Shown: positions 1 to 6,761, counted from the first letter of the stretch. The stretch: 7,996 bases of DNA from Candidatus Cloacimonadota bacterium (GCA_023230175.1 JALNXV010000154.1:1-7996), one strand, 5' to 3'. Numbers and translations: made by a program. Notes: a model not told the origin generated them from the sequence alone.

Positions 1-203
1 AGAGCATTCTTGAGAAAGCGGGTTCGGACATGAGCAAGGTAGTAAAAACTACGGTTCTTCTATCTTCCATGGATGATTTTGCCGCGATGAATAAGGTATA
101 TGAGTCTTTCTTCACAGCTCCATTTCCAGCTAGAGCATGCTTTTCAGTGAAGCAGCTTCCCAAGAATGCCTGTGTGGAGATTGAGTGTGTGGCAGAGGCC
201 TGA
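1..203 (+). CDS. ridA: RidA-family (YjgF/YER057c/UK114) enamine/imine deaminase, C-terminal part
   Basis: This is the 3' end of a gene that begins before the window. The reading frame starts at base 3, runs 66 codons and stops with TGA at 201-203. RidA proteins hydrolyse reactive enamine/imine intermediates, such as those made by PLP-dependent dehydratases, and form cytosolic trimers of about 125-130 residues, so roughly half is present. The visible part matches the family closely. The segment KVVKTTVLLSSMDDFAAMN is the usual 'vvKttvfl.dm.dFa.vN' helix-strand region. YESFF is followed by PFPARACFSVKQLP, which contains the conserved substrate-carboxylate-binding Arg of the 'PARs...v..LP' motif. 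The final VEIECVAEA is the usual 'vEIeaiA' C-terminus. No terminator is visible before the next gene 90 bp downstream, so the two could be co-transcribed. The symbol follows the family; paralogues of this family are common, so the exact physiological role is not settled. Confidence 0.9.
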   Translation, partial: SILEKAGSDMSKVVKTTVLLSSMDDFAAMNKVYESFFTAPFPARACFSVKQLPKNACVEIECVAEA

Positions 204-280
204 TAGATCATTCAAACAGCATTTTCTATACATATTTTGTCGATATGGGGATGAATCCGTGGTAATGTCATCCAATCTAC

Positions 281-285
281 GGAGG
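281..285 (+). promoter_or_regulatory. Ribosome binding site of the repeat-block lipoprotein gene
   Basis: GGAGG lies 7 nt upstream of the ATG at 293. It is a strong Shine-Dalgarno site and fixes the start, in agreement with the signal peptide that begins there. The 204-280 spacer holds only a weak -10-like TATACA at 227-232 with no convincing -35, plus a short inverted repeat (GGATGA 249-254 / TCATCC 268-273) of doubtful meaning. Confidence 0.8.
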
Positions 286-292
286 CATTCCT

Positions 293-1507
293 ATGAAAAA
301 GACAATCGTGTTGCTTATTGCTGCTTTGATGTTGATAACAACCTTGGTTTCCTGCAAGCCTGAACCCAAAGAACCGGAATATGTGGACAGAGCATGCATC
401 TACCGCGAAGCATACTACAACGGAACTGATGGAAATAATGATTACTATACAGGTGATGACAGCTCTGATGCCTTCTACAAGATTGCTGATAAGAATCTGC
501 CTTCCTATACTATTCTTTCCAAAGGAGATTATGATTTTGCAGAGGCCACATGCAGCTGCACCAAAGACGGAAAGGTATACTTCGGAGGTACTGTCAGAAC
601 AAAAGGAGAGGATAAAAGAATAGTCTGCTATTGGAAAGACGATGGAGTTCTGCATTTATGCAATAAAGACGATTCGAAAGGGAATATTAGTGCTGTTGCC
701 ATTGCTGTAGATGACGACGGGAAAGTCTTTGTTGCGGCCAACTTACAAAATGATCCCTATGATAAACAAGATGATAAACAAGGATACTATGATGGATCCA
801 CTTGGATTGATCTTGTAGGTTATAATGGGACTACCAGTTATTTTCCAAACGGCTATCAGAAGGATTTCATGATTCCGCAAGGAGGAATGGGCTTTTCTCC
901 AGATGGCAAGTTAGTTATCGTTGCGACACGCAATGGCAAGATAGATGAGACTGACGACGATTCATGGCGTGCTCGTCCAGCTTATTGGGTAGATGGAACA
1001 TTCCATGCTCTTTATACAGGAGAAGGGCTTGCCACAGCTGAATGCTATGTTGAGGGATTTGGTTTTGACCAGGATGGCAACATCAAGGTATATGCCAATA
1101 GCCCTGATAATTGCACTGGGATTGACCCGAATTTTGGTTACTTCCTGGATTCTGGAACCATTCCAAACTGGAACAAGATCACTGACACTGGGGAAATTTA
1201 TGAACTGTCTGTTAATGGTTCCGATGTTTTTGCTACTGGGAAGTCCTCTGATTCCAAGGAAGGCTATTGGAAGAATGCATCATTCAGTGAATTGGCGGAT
1301 GCAAGGGAAGCCAGACATATCTATGCCAATGGTTCAGATGTCTATGTAATTGGGGAAAAGCAGAGCAAACCTGGATTCTGGAAGAATGGAGAGTTCACTG
1401 CTTTCCCGACGATTGCTAATTACAATACAATGGAATTCAAAGTTTCGACTATGAATTACTACGGAATAGGGTACCAGACAGTAGAAGCAATTGAAGAGAT
1501 CAACTGA
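293..1507 (+). CDS. Putative lipoprotein with about six propeller-like repeat blocks, function unknown
   Basis: This 404-residue exported protein is probably a lipoprotein. Residues 1-20 form a signal peptide (MKK, then a hydrophobic core) ending in the lipobox LVSC with Cys21, so the mature protein should be lipid-anchored in the envelope. After an acidic, Tyr/Gly/Asn-rich linker (about 30-65), similar blocks recur at about 91-123, 141-174, 203-240, 260-293, 308-334 and 347-371. Each has a 'DGK/GSD-V-hydrophobic-V-x-G/A' strand, a variable loop, then 'GYWKNG.F..L' or a variant (YWKDDGVL, YYDGSTW, YWVDGTFHAL, FLDSGTI, YWKNASFSEL, FWKNGEFTAF). The last two are nearest to each other. This spacing suggests a beta-propeller-like fold, which is an inference. 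No catalytic motif is seen. Lipoproteins with such blocks are frequent in spirochaetes and Bacteroidetes and are mostly uncharacterised. The gene has its own strong SD and terminator and converges on the minus-strand unit downstream. Confidence 0.9.
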   Translation: MKKTIVLLIAALMLITTLVSCKPEPKEPEYVDRACIYREAYYNGTDGNNDYYTGDDSSDAFYKIADKNLPSYTILSKGDYDFAEATCSCTKDGKVYFGGTVRTKGEDKRIVCYWKDDGVLHLCNKDDSKGNISAVAIAVDDDGKVFVAANLQNDPYDKQDDKQGYYDGSTWIDLVGYNGTTSYFPNGYQKDFMIPQGGMGFSPDGKLVIVATRNGKIDETDDDSWRARPAYWVDGTFHALYTGEGLATAECYVEGFGFDQDGNIKVYANSPDNCTGIDPNFGYFLDSGTIPNWNKITDTGEIYELSVNGSDVFATGKSSDSKEGYWKNASFSELADAREARHIYANGSDVYVIGEKQSKPGFWKNGEFTAFPTIANYNTMEFKVSTMNYYGIGYQTVEAIEEIN

Positions 1508-1529
1508 TCATCAATACTAGAGCACTCAA

Positions 1530-1560
1530 CCGGCCTTCGATCATGAAGGCCGGAACTTTC
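1530..1560 (+). terminator. Rho-independent terminator of the repeat-block lipoprotein gene
   Basis: A perfect 9-bp GC-rich stem (CCGGCCTTC 1530-1538 / GAAGGCCGG 1545-1553) with a 6-nt loop starts 22 nt after the TGA. It is followed by the moderately T-rich AACTTTCTCT. Read on the minus strand the hairpin has no U-tract, so it mainly terminates plus-strand transcription, though it may also slow convergent minus-strand transcripts. Confidence 0.82.
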
Positions 1561-1846
1561 TCTGCGAAGAGGCTGCTTCTGTTCTGAAGTCTCCTTTCTG
1601 GGACAACCTTTCAAATAATCTTTCATCAATAAGCTGATCTTCAGCTGAGCAATAATCGATTGCTGTTTCTCTTGCTTGTTCTTCTCTTAAGTGAGTAATC
1701 CCACGGAATAGGGCAAACAGGAGAATATCAGGCCTGTTCTCAACTGATGATACACAGATTGCGGCTTGTCCAGATGAAAACTTGCTGGTGCATCCGATTG
1801 CCTTCGCTTCTTGAAAGTATGGAATCTGGAAGAACTTTATTCCCAA
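1541..1846 (-). other. Possible small gene or gene remnant: 101-codon open frame after the binding-protein gene
   Basis: I do not recognise this sequence. Its frame is the same as that of the preceding binding-protein gene: after the TAG at 1858-1856 three sense codons follow, then TTG at 1846, the only reasonable start, and the frame stays open to TGA at 1543-1541. No Shine-Dalgarno precedes the TTG and no ATG occurs anywhere in the frame. For coding: codon use resembles the neighbouring genes, and the predicted peptide has a plausible amphipathic, charged second half (for example HLREEQARETAIDY and DERLFERLSQK). Against: no Met, no SD, and the last codons (KFRPS) are read from the stem of the convergent gene's terminator. 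It could be a weakly translated third gene of the operon, the 3' remnant of a decayed gene, an old C-terminal extension of the binding protein, or chance. The plus strand here is full of stops, so this open frame is the only coding candidate between 1561 and 1855. Confidence 0.35.
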
Positions 1847-1855
1847 GACTGCTAA

Positions 1856-2797
1856 CTATTGCGGAAGGAACAATTCATTGAAATAGCGAAGCATCTCCCT
1901 GCGTCCCATCAGCTCTCCTGTGTCCATGACATCGGCTTCTGAGCCTCTCAGGAAGCCTTCTGATTCTACAATCTTCTGACCATCCTCGCTTAGGATGTAT
2001 GCCATCAAGGCCTCTGCACCATCCTTTTCAGAAGCATCACGGAACATTGCAATCGGGAATGGCATTATTATCCTGAAATCCTCTGGCTCTGAATAAGCCA
2101 CATCACCGCTTGCCTTGTGTACCATGTCCTGAGTAAGAATGCCAATTGAACCTTTGTCTTTTCCAACGGCATAGGCGACAGGACCAATTCCTGAAAGAAC
2201 TGTTACATTGCTCTGAGAAAGATCATTGATGTACTCCATCCCGAACAAAGGATTGTCCGCAAGAGCATTCAAGATAGAAAGTGCAGTGCCAGAGGATGAT
2301 GGATCTGCGATGAGAATACTGGAAGACTGAAGCAGCTCAGCCCAGCTCTTAGGCAGCCTTGTGTCTTCAGAAGCAGCAAAAACTATTGGAGAAGCAGCCC
2401 CGATTCTTACGTATCTTCCATCAAGCCCAAAAGGTTCTTTGACTGTCTGTTCCGTGCTTGATGCTAGCAATCCCTCTCTTATGAATGTACGAAACAGCGA
2501 AGGATCGCTCAGCCAGACAACATCTCCGCTCTTTTCAGAAGCTATCTTCGTGTGAGCAAGCCCTGCAGAGAGATGATACGCTTTCACAACGTACATGGGA
2601 TTGCTTTTCTCAAACCCAAGGATTATCTCCTCAATAAGATGCTCTGGCAGCGATGTATACAGGACTACGGTTTTAGAAATAGGTTTCTGGACAGTTGAAG
2701 AAGACTCAGGTTCGGAAGAAACTGAAACCAGCTGCCAGACTATGCCAATTACAGCGAGGAAGCATAATACAATCAATATCCAGCGTGCATGCCTCAT
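1856..2797 (-). CDS. Membrane-anchored ABC-type solute-binding protein, likely partner of the AraC sensor
   Basis: This 313-residue protein belongs to the iron/polyamine/phosphoglycerate-type (AfuA/PgtC-like) extracellular solute-binding superfamily. MRHARW is followed by a hydrophobic segment (about 7-24) with no acceptable lipobox (IVLC has Leu before Cys) and no obvious cleavage site, so it is probably an N-terminal membrane anchor with the domain outside. Family landmarks in order: strand VVLYTSLPEHLIEEI at 44-58 with FEKSNP at 62-67; GDVVWLSDPSLF at 91-102; IADPSSSGTALSILNAL at 163-179, the typical ADPxxSGT ligand-loop segment; ILSEDGQKIVESEGFL at 268-283. The length is normal for the family. 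I chose ATG 2797 over a GTG at 2818 because it forms an ATGA overlap with the regulator's stop and follows AAAAGGA with a 6-nt gap. No permease or ATPase gene is in the window. That, plus the coupling to a membrane regulator, suggests a sensing role (inference). The ligand cannot be told from sequence. Confidence 0.88.
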   Translation of the reverse strand: MRHARWILIVLCFLAVIGIVWQLVSVSSEPESSSTVQKPISKTVVLYTSLPEHLIEEIILGFEKSNPMYVVKAYHLSAGLAHTKIASEKSGDVVWLSDPSLFRTFIREGLLASSTEQTVKEPFGLDGRYVRIGAASPIVFAASEDTRLPKSWAELLQSSSILIADPSSSGTALSILNALADNPLFGMEYINDLSQSNVTVLSGIGPVAYAVGKDKGSIGILTQDMVHKASGDVAYSEPEDFRIIMPFPIAMFRDASEKDGAEALMAYILSEDGQKIVESEGFLRGSEADVMDTGELMGRREMLRYFNELFLPQ

Positions 2798-4887
2798 TTC
2801 GAATCCTTTTCTCGCCACATGAGAGGACTCATGCCTGTTGACTTGCGGAACAATGTATAAAAATATTTGACGTTAGGGAAGCCGCAGCATGCTGCAATAT
2901 CCTGAACGACTCTGTCGCTTGTCTTTAGAAGAATCTTCGCATGGGCTATTCTGCATTCGTTTATTTCATCTGATACACTATGTCCACTCCCTTTGCGAAA
3001 GAGCTTCCCAAGATACACATTCGACAAACCGATATCATCTGCAATGGATTTGCTGCATAGCCCCATATCTGGATAGTTGGCTTCAATTGTATCCTTTACC
3101 CGCTGCACAATATCAATCACTCTGTCTCCTCTGCTTGACACCGCTTGCTCAATCAGATTTGAAAAAAGCCGAATAACAGCACCATGACTGTCTGGAACTT
3201 CAAGAGCATTGTCCAGGCATCGGACATCATTCTCACCTAATGCAAGACAGAGTTCCCTTAGATTCAATATCACGGTCGCGAAACGGAGATTGCTCAGGGA
3301 TTGAAGGTACTTTGAAAACAGAAGGCAAGCTCCTTGCGCAGCACCTCTTGCAACAAGATCAATGACTTCACGCCGCTTGTCATCACAATGTTCATTTGAT
3401 GAATTCTTCCCTGCAATGATGCTCTTTGTTATAACTCCGCCATTCTTTTGAGAGAACAATCTGCAGAATAAGCATTCATCAAGCACCTGTACGCAGGCTT
3501 TGATATCTCCGGTCCAAGGCATGAGATTTTCGCAGGCGGCCCATCTTCCGGCTTTTGAAAACAGCTGTGATGTCTGTTTCAAATCAATCTCTTCTGGTAC
3601 AAAGCAGACAAGCCTCCCATGGTCAGGGACAGCAATGGATTTTTCAAAAATCCGGTCTACAAGCGCCCTTGATGATTCATCATTCTGGATCACAAGCAAG
3701 GAAATGCTTTCAGATGGATCAAATTCGATTCCATAGTGCAGGAATGAAGATTTCAAAGAAGAGCAGTCTGACGGAGCGCCTGTCATCAGGCTTCTGAGGT
3801 ATTCCACCGCCATGAAGTGCTTGCGATCGGTCTGTGCAGACACAGCTGAATCGACAAGGCGATCAACATATTCAGTAACAGAGAGTTCATCTGGAGCAAG
3901 CTTGCTTCTGTGAAGTGCATCGGATACCTTTCTGAGCGGCCTGAAAAAACGAAAAGCATATGCAAGGGCAAGAAGGGAGACTACAAGCAGAATGCAGAAA
4001 AGCCCTATGAAAGTAAATGATTTGACTCTATTGAGCTCTCCGTAGAGATCATCCCAGAACATATGGCGAACGAAAACCCAGCCACTCGTTCCGATTTTGT
4101 CATGGAAGAATATATCCTTGCCATGCCAGTCATCTACTACAATTGGTTCTGATGAAGCATTGCTTTGGCCAAGAATCTGCTCCAAAGCTGCTTTCTCATT
4201 GTCAGTTACAGCAAAATTCCGGCCCACAATCACCCCATCACCGTTGAGCAATAGAACGTTGATGCTTCCAAAGAATGACTGAAGAACACTATCAAGCCAT
4301 TTTTCATGAACATTGATGACCAATGCACCAGACGAGCCGGTTTCCCGCAGGACATATGTTGCGACATTCTGAGAAGCCTCTCCCTTGTATGGACTGGGAA
4401 TTTCTCTGTAGATGGGCTGATTGTTTGCCTCTGCTGACTCTTTGGCGAGAATTTCGACTATCTCACGGTCAAAGAAGTCGGCTTCGGATCCTGATGGATA
4501 TGAACTGCTGGAGAAGAACCATCCTGATGCCTCGTTGTAAATGTAAACCGAATGTACGTAAGAGCTGCATTCGCCAAAGGAATCCAGTTTTCGTCCGGAT
4601 CGAATGACTTCAGAAGGCGTCAGATCTATAGCTGTACGCAGCCGCACCAGCTTTTCGTCATATAAAAGCTGCATTCCATTTGAATATATGAAGTCCTTGA
4701 TATAGCTCATCACAGAATCACTTTGGTCAAGAACATCCTGGTTTGCATTGTTGAGCATGTTCATGGAAATCCTGTCGAATTGGCTATAGAGAATGGCTAC
4801 CAGCAGAATTGCGGCAAGGGTCACCGGCAATAAAAACCGCGACCATGAGAATCTGACTTGTGCACGTTCGCGATCAAACCTTTTCAT
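2794..4887 (-). CDS. Transmembrane one-component AraC-family transcriptional regulator with extracytoplasmic sensor region
   Basis: This protein of 697 residues combines a sensor and a DNA-binding domain. A first transmembrane helix lies at about 16-34 (FLLPVTLAAILLVAIL), followed by about 255 extracytoplasmic residues with Cache-like features (INVLLLNGDGVIVGRN at 209-224). A second helix lies at about 291-312 (FTFIGLFCILLVVSLLALAYAF), then a short HAMP-like stub (RPLRKVSDAL). The middle cytoplasmic region, about 330-585, has no recognised domain. An AraC/XylS domain occupies about 590-693: first HTH at 611-632 (SIADDIGLSNVYLGKLF) and second at 660-685 (DIAACCGFPNVKYFYTLFR), ending in the signature GMSPLMWR. 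The layout resembles the membrane AraC regulators of Firmicutes and spirochaetes. The start at 4887 is preferred over ATG 4908 (704 aa) because GGTGAAG precedes it and the candidate promoter would start the mRNA downstream of 4908. The stop overlaps the next gene's start (ATGA). It probably binds DNA near a sugar or solute-utilisation locus; the target is not visible here. Confidence 0.93.
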   Translation of the reverse strand: MKRFDRERAQVRFSWSRFLLPVTLAAILLVAILYSQFDRISMNMLNNANQDVLDQSDSVMSYIKDFIYSNGMQLLYDEKLVRLRTAIDLTPSEVIRSGRKLDSFGECSSYVHSVYIYNEASGWFFSSSSYPSGSEADFFDREIVEILAKESAEANNQPIYREIPSPYKGEASQNVATYVLRETGSSGALVINVHEKWLDSVLQSFFGSINVLLLNGDGVIVGRNFAVTDNEKAALEQILGQSNASSEPIVVDDWHGKDIFFHDKIGTSGWVFVRHMFWDDLYGELNRVKSFTFIGLFCILLVVSLLALAYAFRFFRPLRKVSDALHRSKLAPDELSVTEYVDRLVDSAVSAQTDRKHFMAVEYLRSLMTGAPSDCSSLKSSFLHYGIEFDPSESISLLVIQNDESSRALVDRIFEKSIAVPDHGRLVCFVPEEIDLKQTSQLFSKAGRWAACENLMPWTGDIKACVQVLDECLFCRLFSQKNGGVITKSIIAGKNSSNEHCDDKRREVIDLVARGAAQGACLLFSKYLQSLSNLRFATVILNLRELCLALGENDVRCLDNALEVPDSHGAVIRLFSNLIEQAVSSRGDRVIDIVQRVKDTIEANYPDMGLCSKSIADDIGLSNVYLGKLFRKGSGHSVSDEINECRIAHAKILLKTSDRVVQDIAACCGFPNVKYFYTLFRKSTGMSPLMWREKDSK

Positions 4888-4908
4888 TTCTTCACCAGAA
4901 TGAACCAT

Positions 4909-4936
4909 AACATACTTAACTGATTTTTCAAATCAA
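4909..4936 (-). promoter_or_regulatory. Candidate promoter with internal palindrome for the regulator/binding-protein operon
   Basis: Read on the minus strand, TTGATT (4936-4931) and TATGTT (4914-4909) are 16 bp apart, each matching consensus at 4 of 6 positions. Transcription would start near 4902, giving a leader of about 15 nt before the ATG at 4887. A 6-bp inverted repeat with a 3-bp gap (TGATTT-TTC-AAATCA, 4921-4935) overlaps the -35 and most of the spacer, which is where an operator could act. The match is modest. Confidence 0.4.
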
Positions 4937-4985
4937 AAAGAGAAACTGCAATCAAGTTCGGCTTGAATCATTTGAATTCTTTCAT

Positions 4986-5020
4986 GAAAAAAAGCCCAAG
5001 GCAGTTAAAACCTTGGGCTG
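4986..5020 (-). terminator. Rho-independent terminator of the beta-helix lipoprotein gene
   Basis: Read on the minus strand, AGCCCAAGG (5019-5011) pairs perfectly with CCTTGGGCT (5001-4993) around a 9-nt loop. A run of T residues follows, complementary to the A-run at 4986-4993. It sits about 65 nt past the stop codon at 5085 and upstream of the regulator's promoter, so it separates the two minus-strand units. Confidence 0.88.
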
Positions 5021-5084
5021 CTGCGGCAGAATTCATTCTCCCCGAATACGAATCGCCGCAGCTGGAATCGGAGGTAAAAGCTTC

Positions 5085-6428
5085 TTATTTCCTTCCAATA
5101 TACTCATAAGGACCGAATGAGCTGTTGATGGTTTTTCCTTCTTCTGCTTCTGGACGGTCAAATCCCGTGCAGTCTTCCTCAAGGTAATTATCATCGATGT
5201 CGTTGGTATCCTCGAAAGCTTCGATTTCGGTTTCTGTGAAGGTTTCTGCAAGCATCAGGGCAGCCTTGAGCGTTGCATCGGAAGTCTTGTTGCCTTCAAA
5301 GAGCGACCTGTCTGTTACAACATAGTTTCCCGAATTGGGCCCTTGGGTGCCAGCTGTGTTTACAATGATGTTGTTCTCTGATTTTGCCAACGCCTTGGAA
5401 AAGACAGTCTGGTCAAGAATGCAGTGAAGGAACAGATGATTCCCAGCAGAGATTGATGCAGCTGATCCAAACGTGCAGTTTACGAACGAGCTGTTGCTGG
5501 CGACAGTTGCAATTCCAGTGATTACTGCATTTGCAATGACGACTGGATTGGTTCCGCTGATAGTGATTGAACCGAATTCACAGAGTTCAATCTCATCCAA
5601 TGAAGCCGGAGCGCTCAGAGAAGATATCTTCAAGCCAGAGAGTTCGATATCATCGGTTTCTTCAGTAGTGATCTGAAGTGTTCCGATTGAAGATATCTGC
5701 CCCAGAGACCAATCAGAAGCGTGACCGCCCTTGAGACTGACTCCGACTTCCTGATTGATCGTTACGTTTTCTGTGCTGCTGCCACTGAGAACGAGTACAA
5801 ATTCATCATAGTCATCGTCTTCATCAGAAGAAGTCTTTCCGGTCTGAATGATGCCATCTATTACAGATAAAGCATGTGAAATCGTTGCAAACGGCTTTGA
5901 ATAGCTACCGTTGCCTTCTGTATCTGACCCGCTTTCAAGATTAATGTAGTAACCAGGCTCGAAACTTGCTACGTAGAACTTTACATGTTCAGGATCGACT
6001 TCAATCGTGAAGCTTTCCTCCTGAGCGTCAGTCAGTTTCACATCTTTCTTTGAAACTGTTGCATCTGTCTTCAATCCGTCCTCATCCAGTTCCCATTCAT
6101 CGAATACGAATCCGACAGCAGGAGTAGCGGAAAGACGGACAGAAGGCTTTGCCACTGGTACATCCACCGACACTGTTGCACTGAATGTTGCACTATTTGA
6201 ATTAGTGACATCCACTGCCTTAAGTGCAACGGCTTCCCCGTTGAGTGCAATGCCGCCCGAAGACAGACTCTTCTCCAATGATTTGCTGCCCTGATCGGCA
6301 GTCACTGCTTTTCCCTTGGCTGTTACTGTAACAGTCTTTGATACGGTGCTCTTGGCATTGCAGCCAACGATTGCCAATGATAACAGCACTGCTGCCGCTA
6401 TAATACATAGCTTTCCTATCTTTTTCAT
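5085..6428 (-). CDS. Lipoprotein with InlB B-repeat-like domain and right-handed beta-helix (DUF1565-like)
   Basis: This is a 447-residue predicted lipoprotein. The signal peptide MKKIGKLCII...AIVGC gives Cys23 as the lipidation site. Residues about 32-156 resemble a divergent InlB B-repeat (Listeria/Bacteroides type): the core VRLSATPAVGFVFDEW is at 97-112 and the closing strand KFYVASFE at 150-157. The segment YYINLESGSDTEGNGSYSKP (160-179) then PFATISHAL (179-187) matches the DUF1565-type start of a parallel beta-helix. Repeated short strands follow to about 376 (VTINQEVGVSLKGG, LQITTEETDDIELSGLKI, SFVNCTF, LFLHCILDQTVF, SENNIIVNTAG). The C-terminus, SSFGPYEYIG (436-445), resembles the 'DIGAYEY' end of such lipoproteins. 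An acidic loop (SSDEDDDYDEF, 200-210) interrupts the helix start. The start at 6428 is chosen over ATG 6458 because GGAG lies 8 nt before it and the signal peptide begins there. A surface adhesin-like or polysaccharide-binding role is possible but unproven; no catalytic residues were identified. Confidence 0.9.
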   Translation of the reverse strand: MKKIGKLCIIAAAVLLSLAIVGCNAKSTVSKTVTVTAKGKAVTADQGSKSLEKSLSSGGIALNGEAVALKAVDVTNSNSATFSATVSVDVPVAKPSVRLSATPAVGFVFDEWELDEDGLKTDATVSKKDVKLTDAQEESFTIEVDPEHVKFYVASFEPGYYINLESGSDTEGNGSYSKPFATISHALSVIDGIIQTGKTSSDEDDDYDEFVLVLSGSSTENVTINQEVGVSLKGGHASDWSLGQISSIGTLQITTEETDDIELSGLKISSLSAPASLDEIELCEFGSITISGTNPVVIANAVITGIATVASNSSFVNCTFGSAASISAGNHLFLHCILDQTVFSKALAKSENNIIVNTAGTQGPNSGNYVVTDRSLFEGNKTSDATLKAALMLAETFTETEIEAFEDTNDIDDNYLEEDCTGFDRPEAEEGKTINSSFGPYEYIGRK

Positions 6429-6464
6429 ACGTAAAACTCCATTGCGGAACTTATCCACTGAGCC

Positions 6465-6493
6465 AATATAGTTTTGCTAATTCACTATGTCAA
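6465..6493 (-). promoter_or_regulatory. Near-consensus sigma-70 promoter of the beta-helix lipoprotein gene
   Basis: On the minus strand there is a perfect -35 TTGACA (6493-6488), a 17-bp spacer and a -10 TATATT (6470-6465, 5 of 6). Transcription should begin near 6458, giving a leader of about 30 nt that carries GGAG (6440-6437) ahead of the ATG at 6428. This is the strongest promoter in the window and suggests constitutive, fairly high expression. It also argues against translation from the ATG at 6458. Confidence 0.78.
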
Positions 6494-6726
6494 TTGATGA
6501 TATGTGACAAAGTATAACCCTGTTAAGTTTTCAAACCCATGTTTAGAAAACGAACTTTCCGGTTGTAACCAATCACCCAGATGATGGTTCTATACTAAAA
6601 CAATTGAATGATTCCAAGAGGCAGGATGAGGGTAGAAGGCCGCTTGTTTTATGGTTTTCATCGTGGCATTGCAATCTCCCCGAGTGTTGTGGCGTTGCTA
6701 GTCAGTCTTGATTCAGAATCGAGGGA
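6494..6726. other. Spacer between divergent genes, no gene seen
   Basis: This is the central part of the 333-bp gap between the divergently transcribed beta-helix and phosphoesterase genes. I see no credible coding sequence. It holds a short inverted repeat GGTTGTAACC (6561-6570), a -10-like TATACT (6591-6596) on the plus strand without a good -35, and a 7-bp hairpin with one G-T pair (CTTGATT / AATCGAG, 6707-6723). ACCAATCAC at 6568-6576 recurs at 6730-6738, inside the phosphoesterase promoter. Some of these may be regulator sites; none is identified. Confidence 0.5.
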
Positions 6727-6755
6727 TTTACCAATCACAAGCGGAATAGTATATT
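6727..6755 (+). promoter_or_regulatory. Candidate promoter of the phosphoesterase gene, predicting a leaderless mRNA
   Basis: TTTACC (6727-6732, 4 of 6) and TATATT (6750-6755, 5 of 6) are separated by exactly 17 bp. The -10 ends 6 nt before the ATG at 6762, so the usual start site, about 7 nt past the -10, would coincide with the A of that ATG. No Shine-Dalgarno is present between 6740 and 6761. One half of a 9-bp direct repeat (ACCAATCAC, 6730-6738) overlaps the -35 and spacer. Confidence 0.55.
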
Positions 6756-6761
6756 GCACAT

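Noticed and set aside
249..273. Inverted repeat GGATGA/TCATCC upstream of the lipoprotein gene, considered as an attenuator or terminator
   Set aside because: The arms are only 6 bp around a 13-nt loop with no U-tract, so it is likely chance.
212..655. 147-codon open frame on the minus strand across the start of the repeat-block lipoprotein gene
   Set aside because: It is antisense to a well-supported lipoprotein gene with SD and lipobox; its Cys- and Ile-rich peptide is what the complement of that gene gives, and it lacks a ribosome binding site.
993..1349. 118-codon plus-strand frame inside the lipoprotein gene
   Set aside because: It overlaps the repeat blocks of the real gene in another frame and has no independent support.
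1519..1553. Hairpin at 1530-1553 as a terminator for the minus-strand operon
   Set aside because: On the minus strand the stem is followed by TTGAGTGCTC, which is not U-rich, so it works as an intrinsic terminator only on the plus strand.
2798..2818. GTG start at 2818 for the solute-binding protein
   Set aside because: The ATG at 2797 has a well-placed AAAAGGA and forms the ATGA overlap with the upstream stop; the GTG would add seven residues ahead of the anchor with no clear ribosome binding site.
4323..4607. 94-codon plus-strand frame opposite the AraC regulator gene
   Set aside because: It is antisense to the outside sensor region of a clear gene, has no SD and gives an unlikely peptide.
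5033..5251. 72-codon minus-strand frame at the 3' end of the beta-helix gene
   Set aside because: It overlaps the beta-helix gene in another frame and the Lys/Pro-rich peptide looks like a frame shadow.
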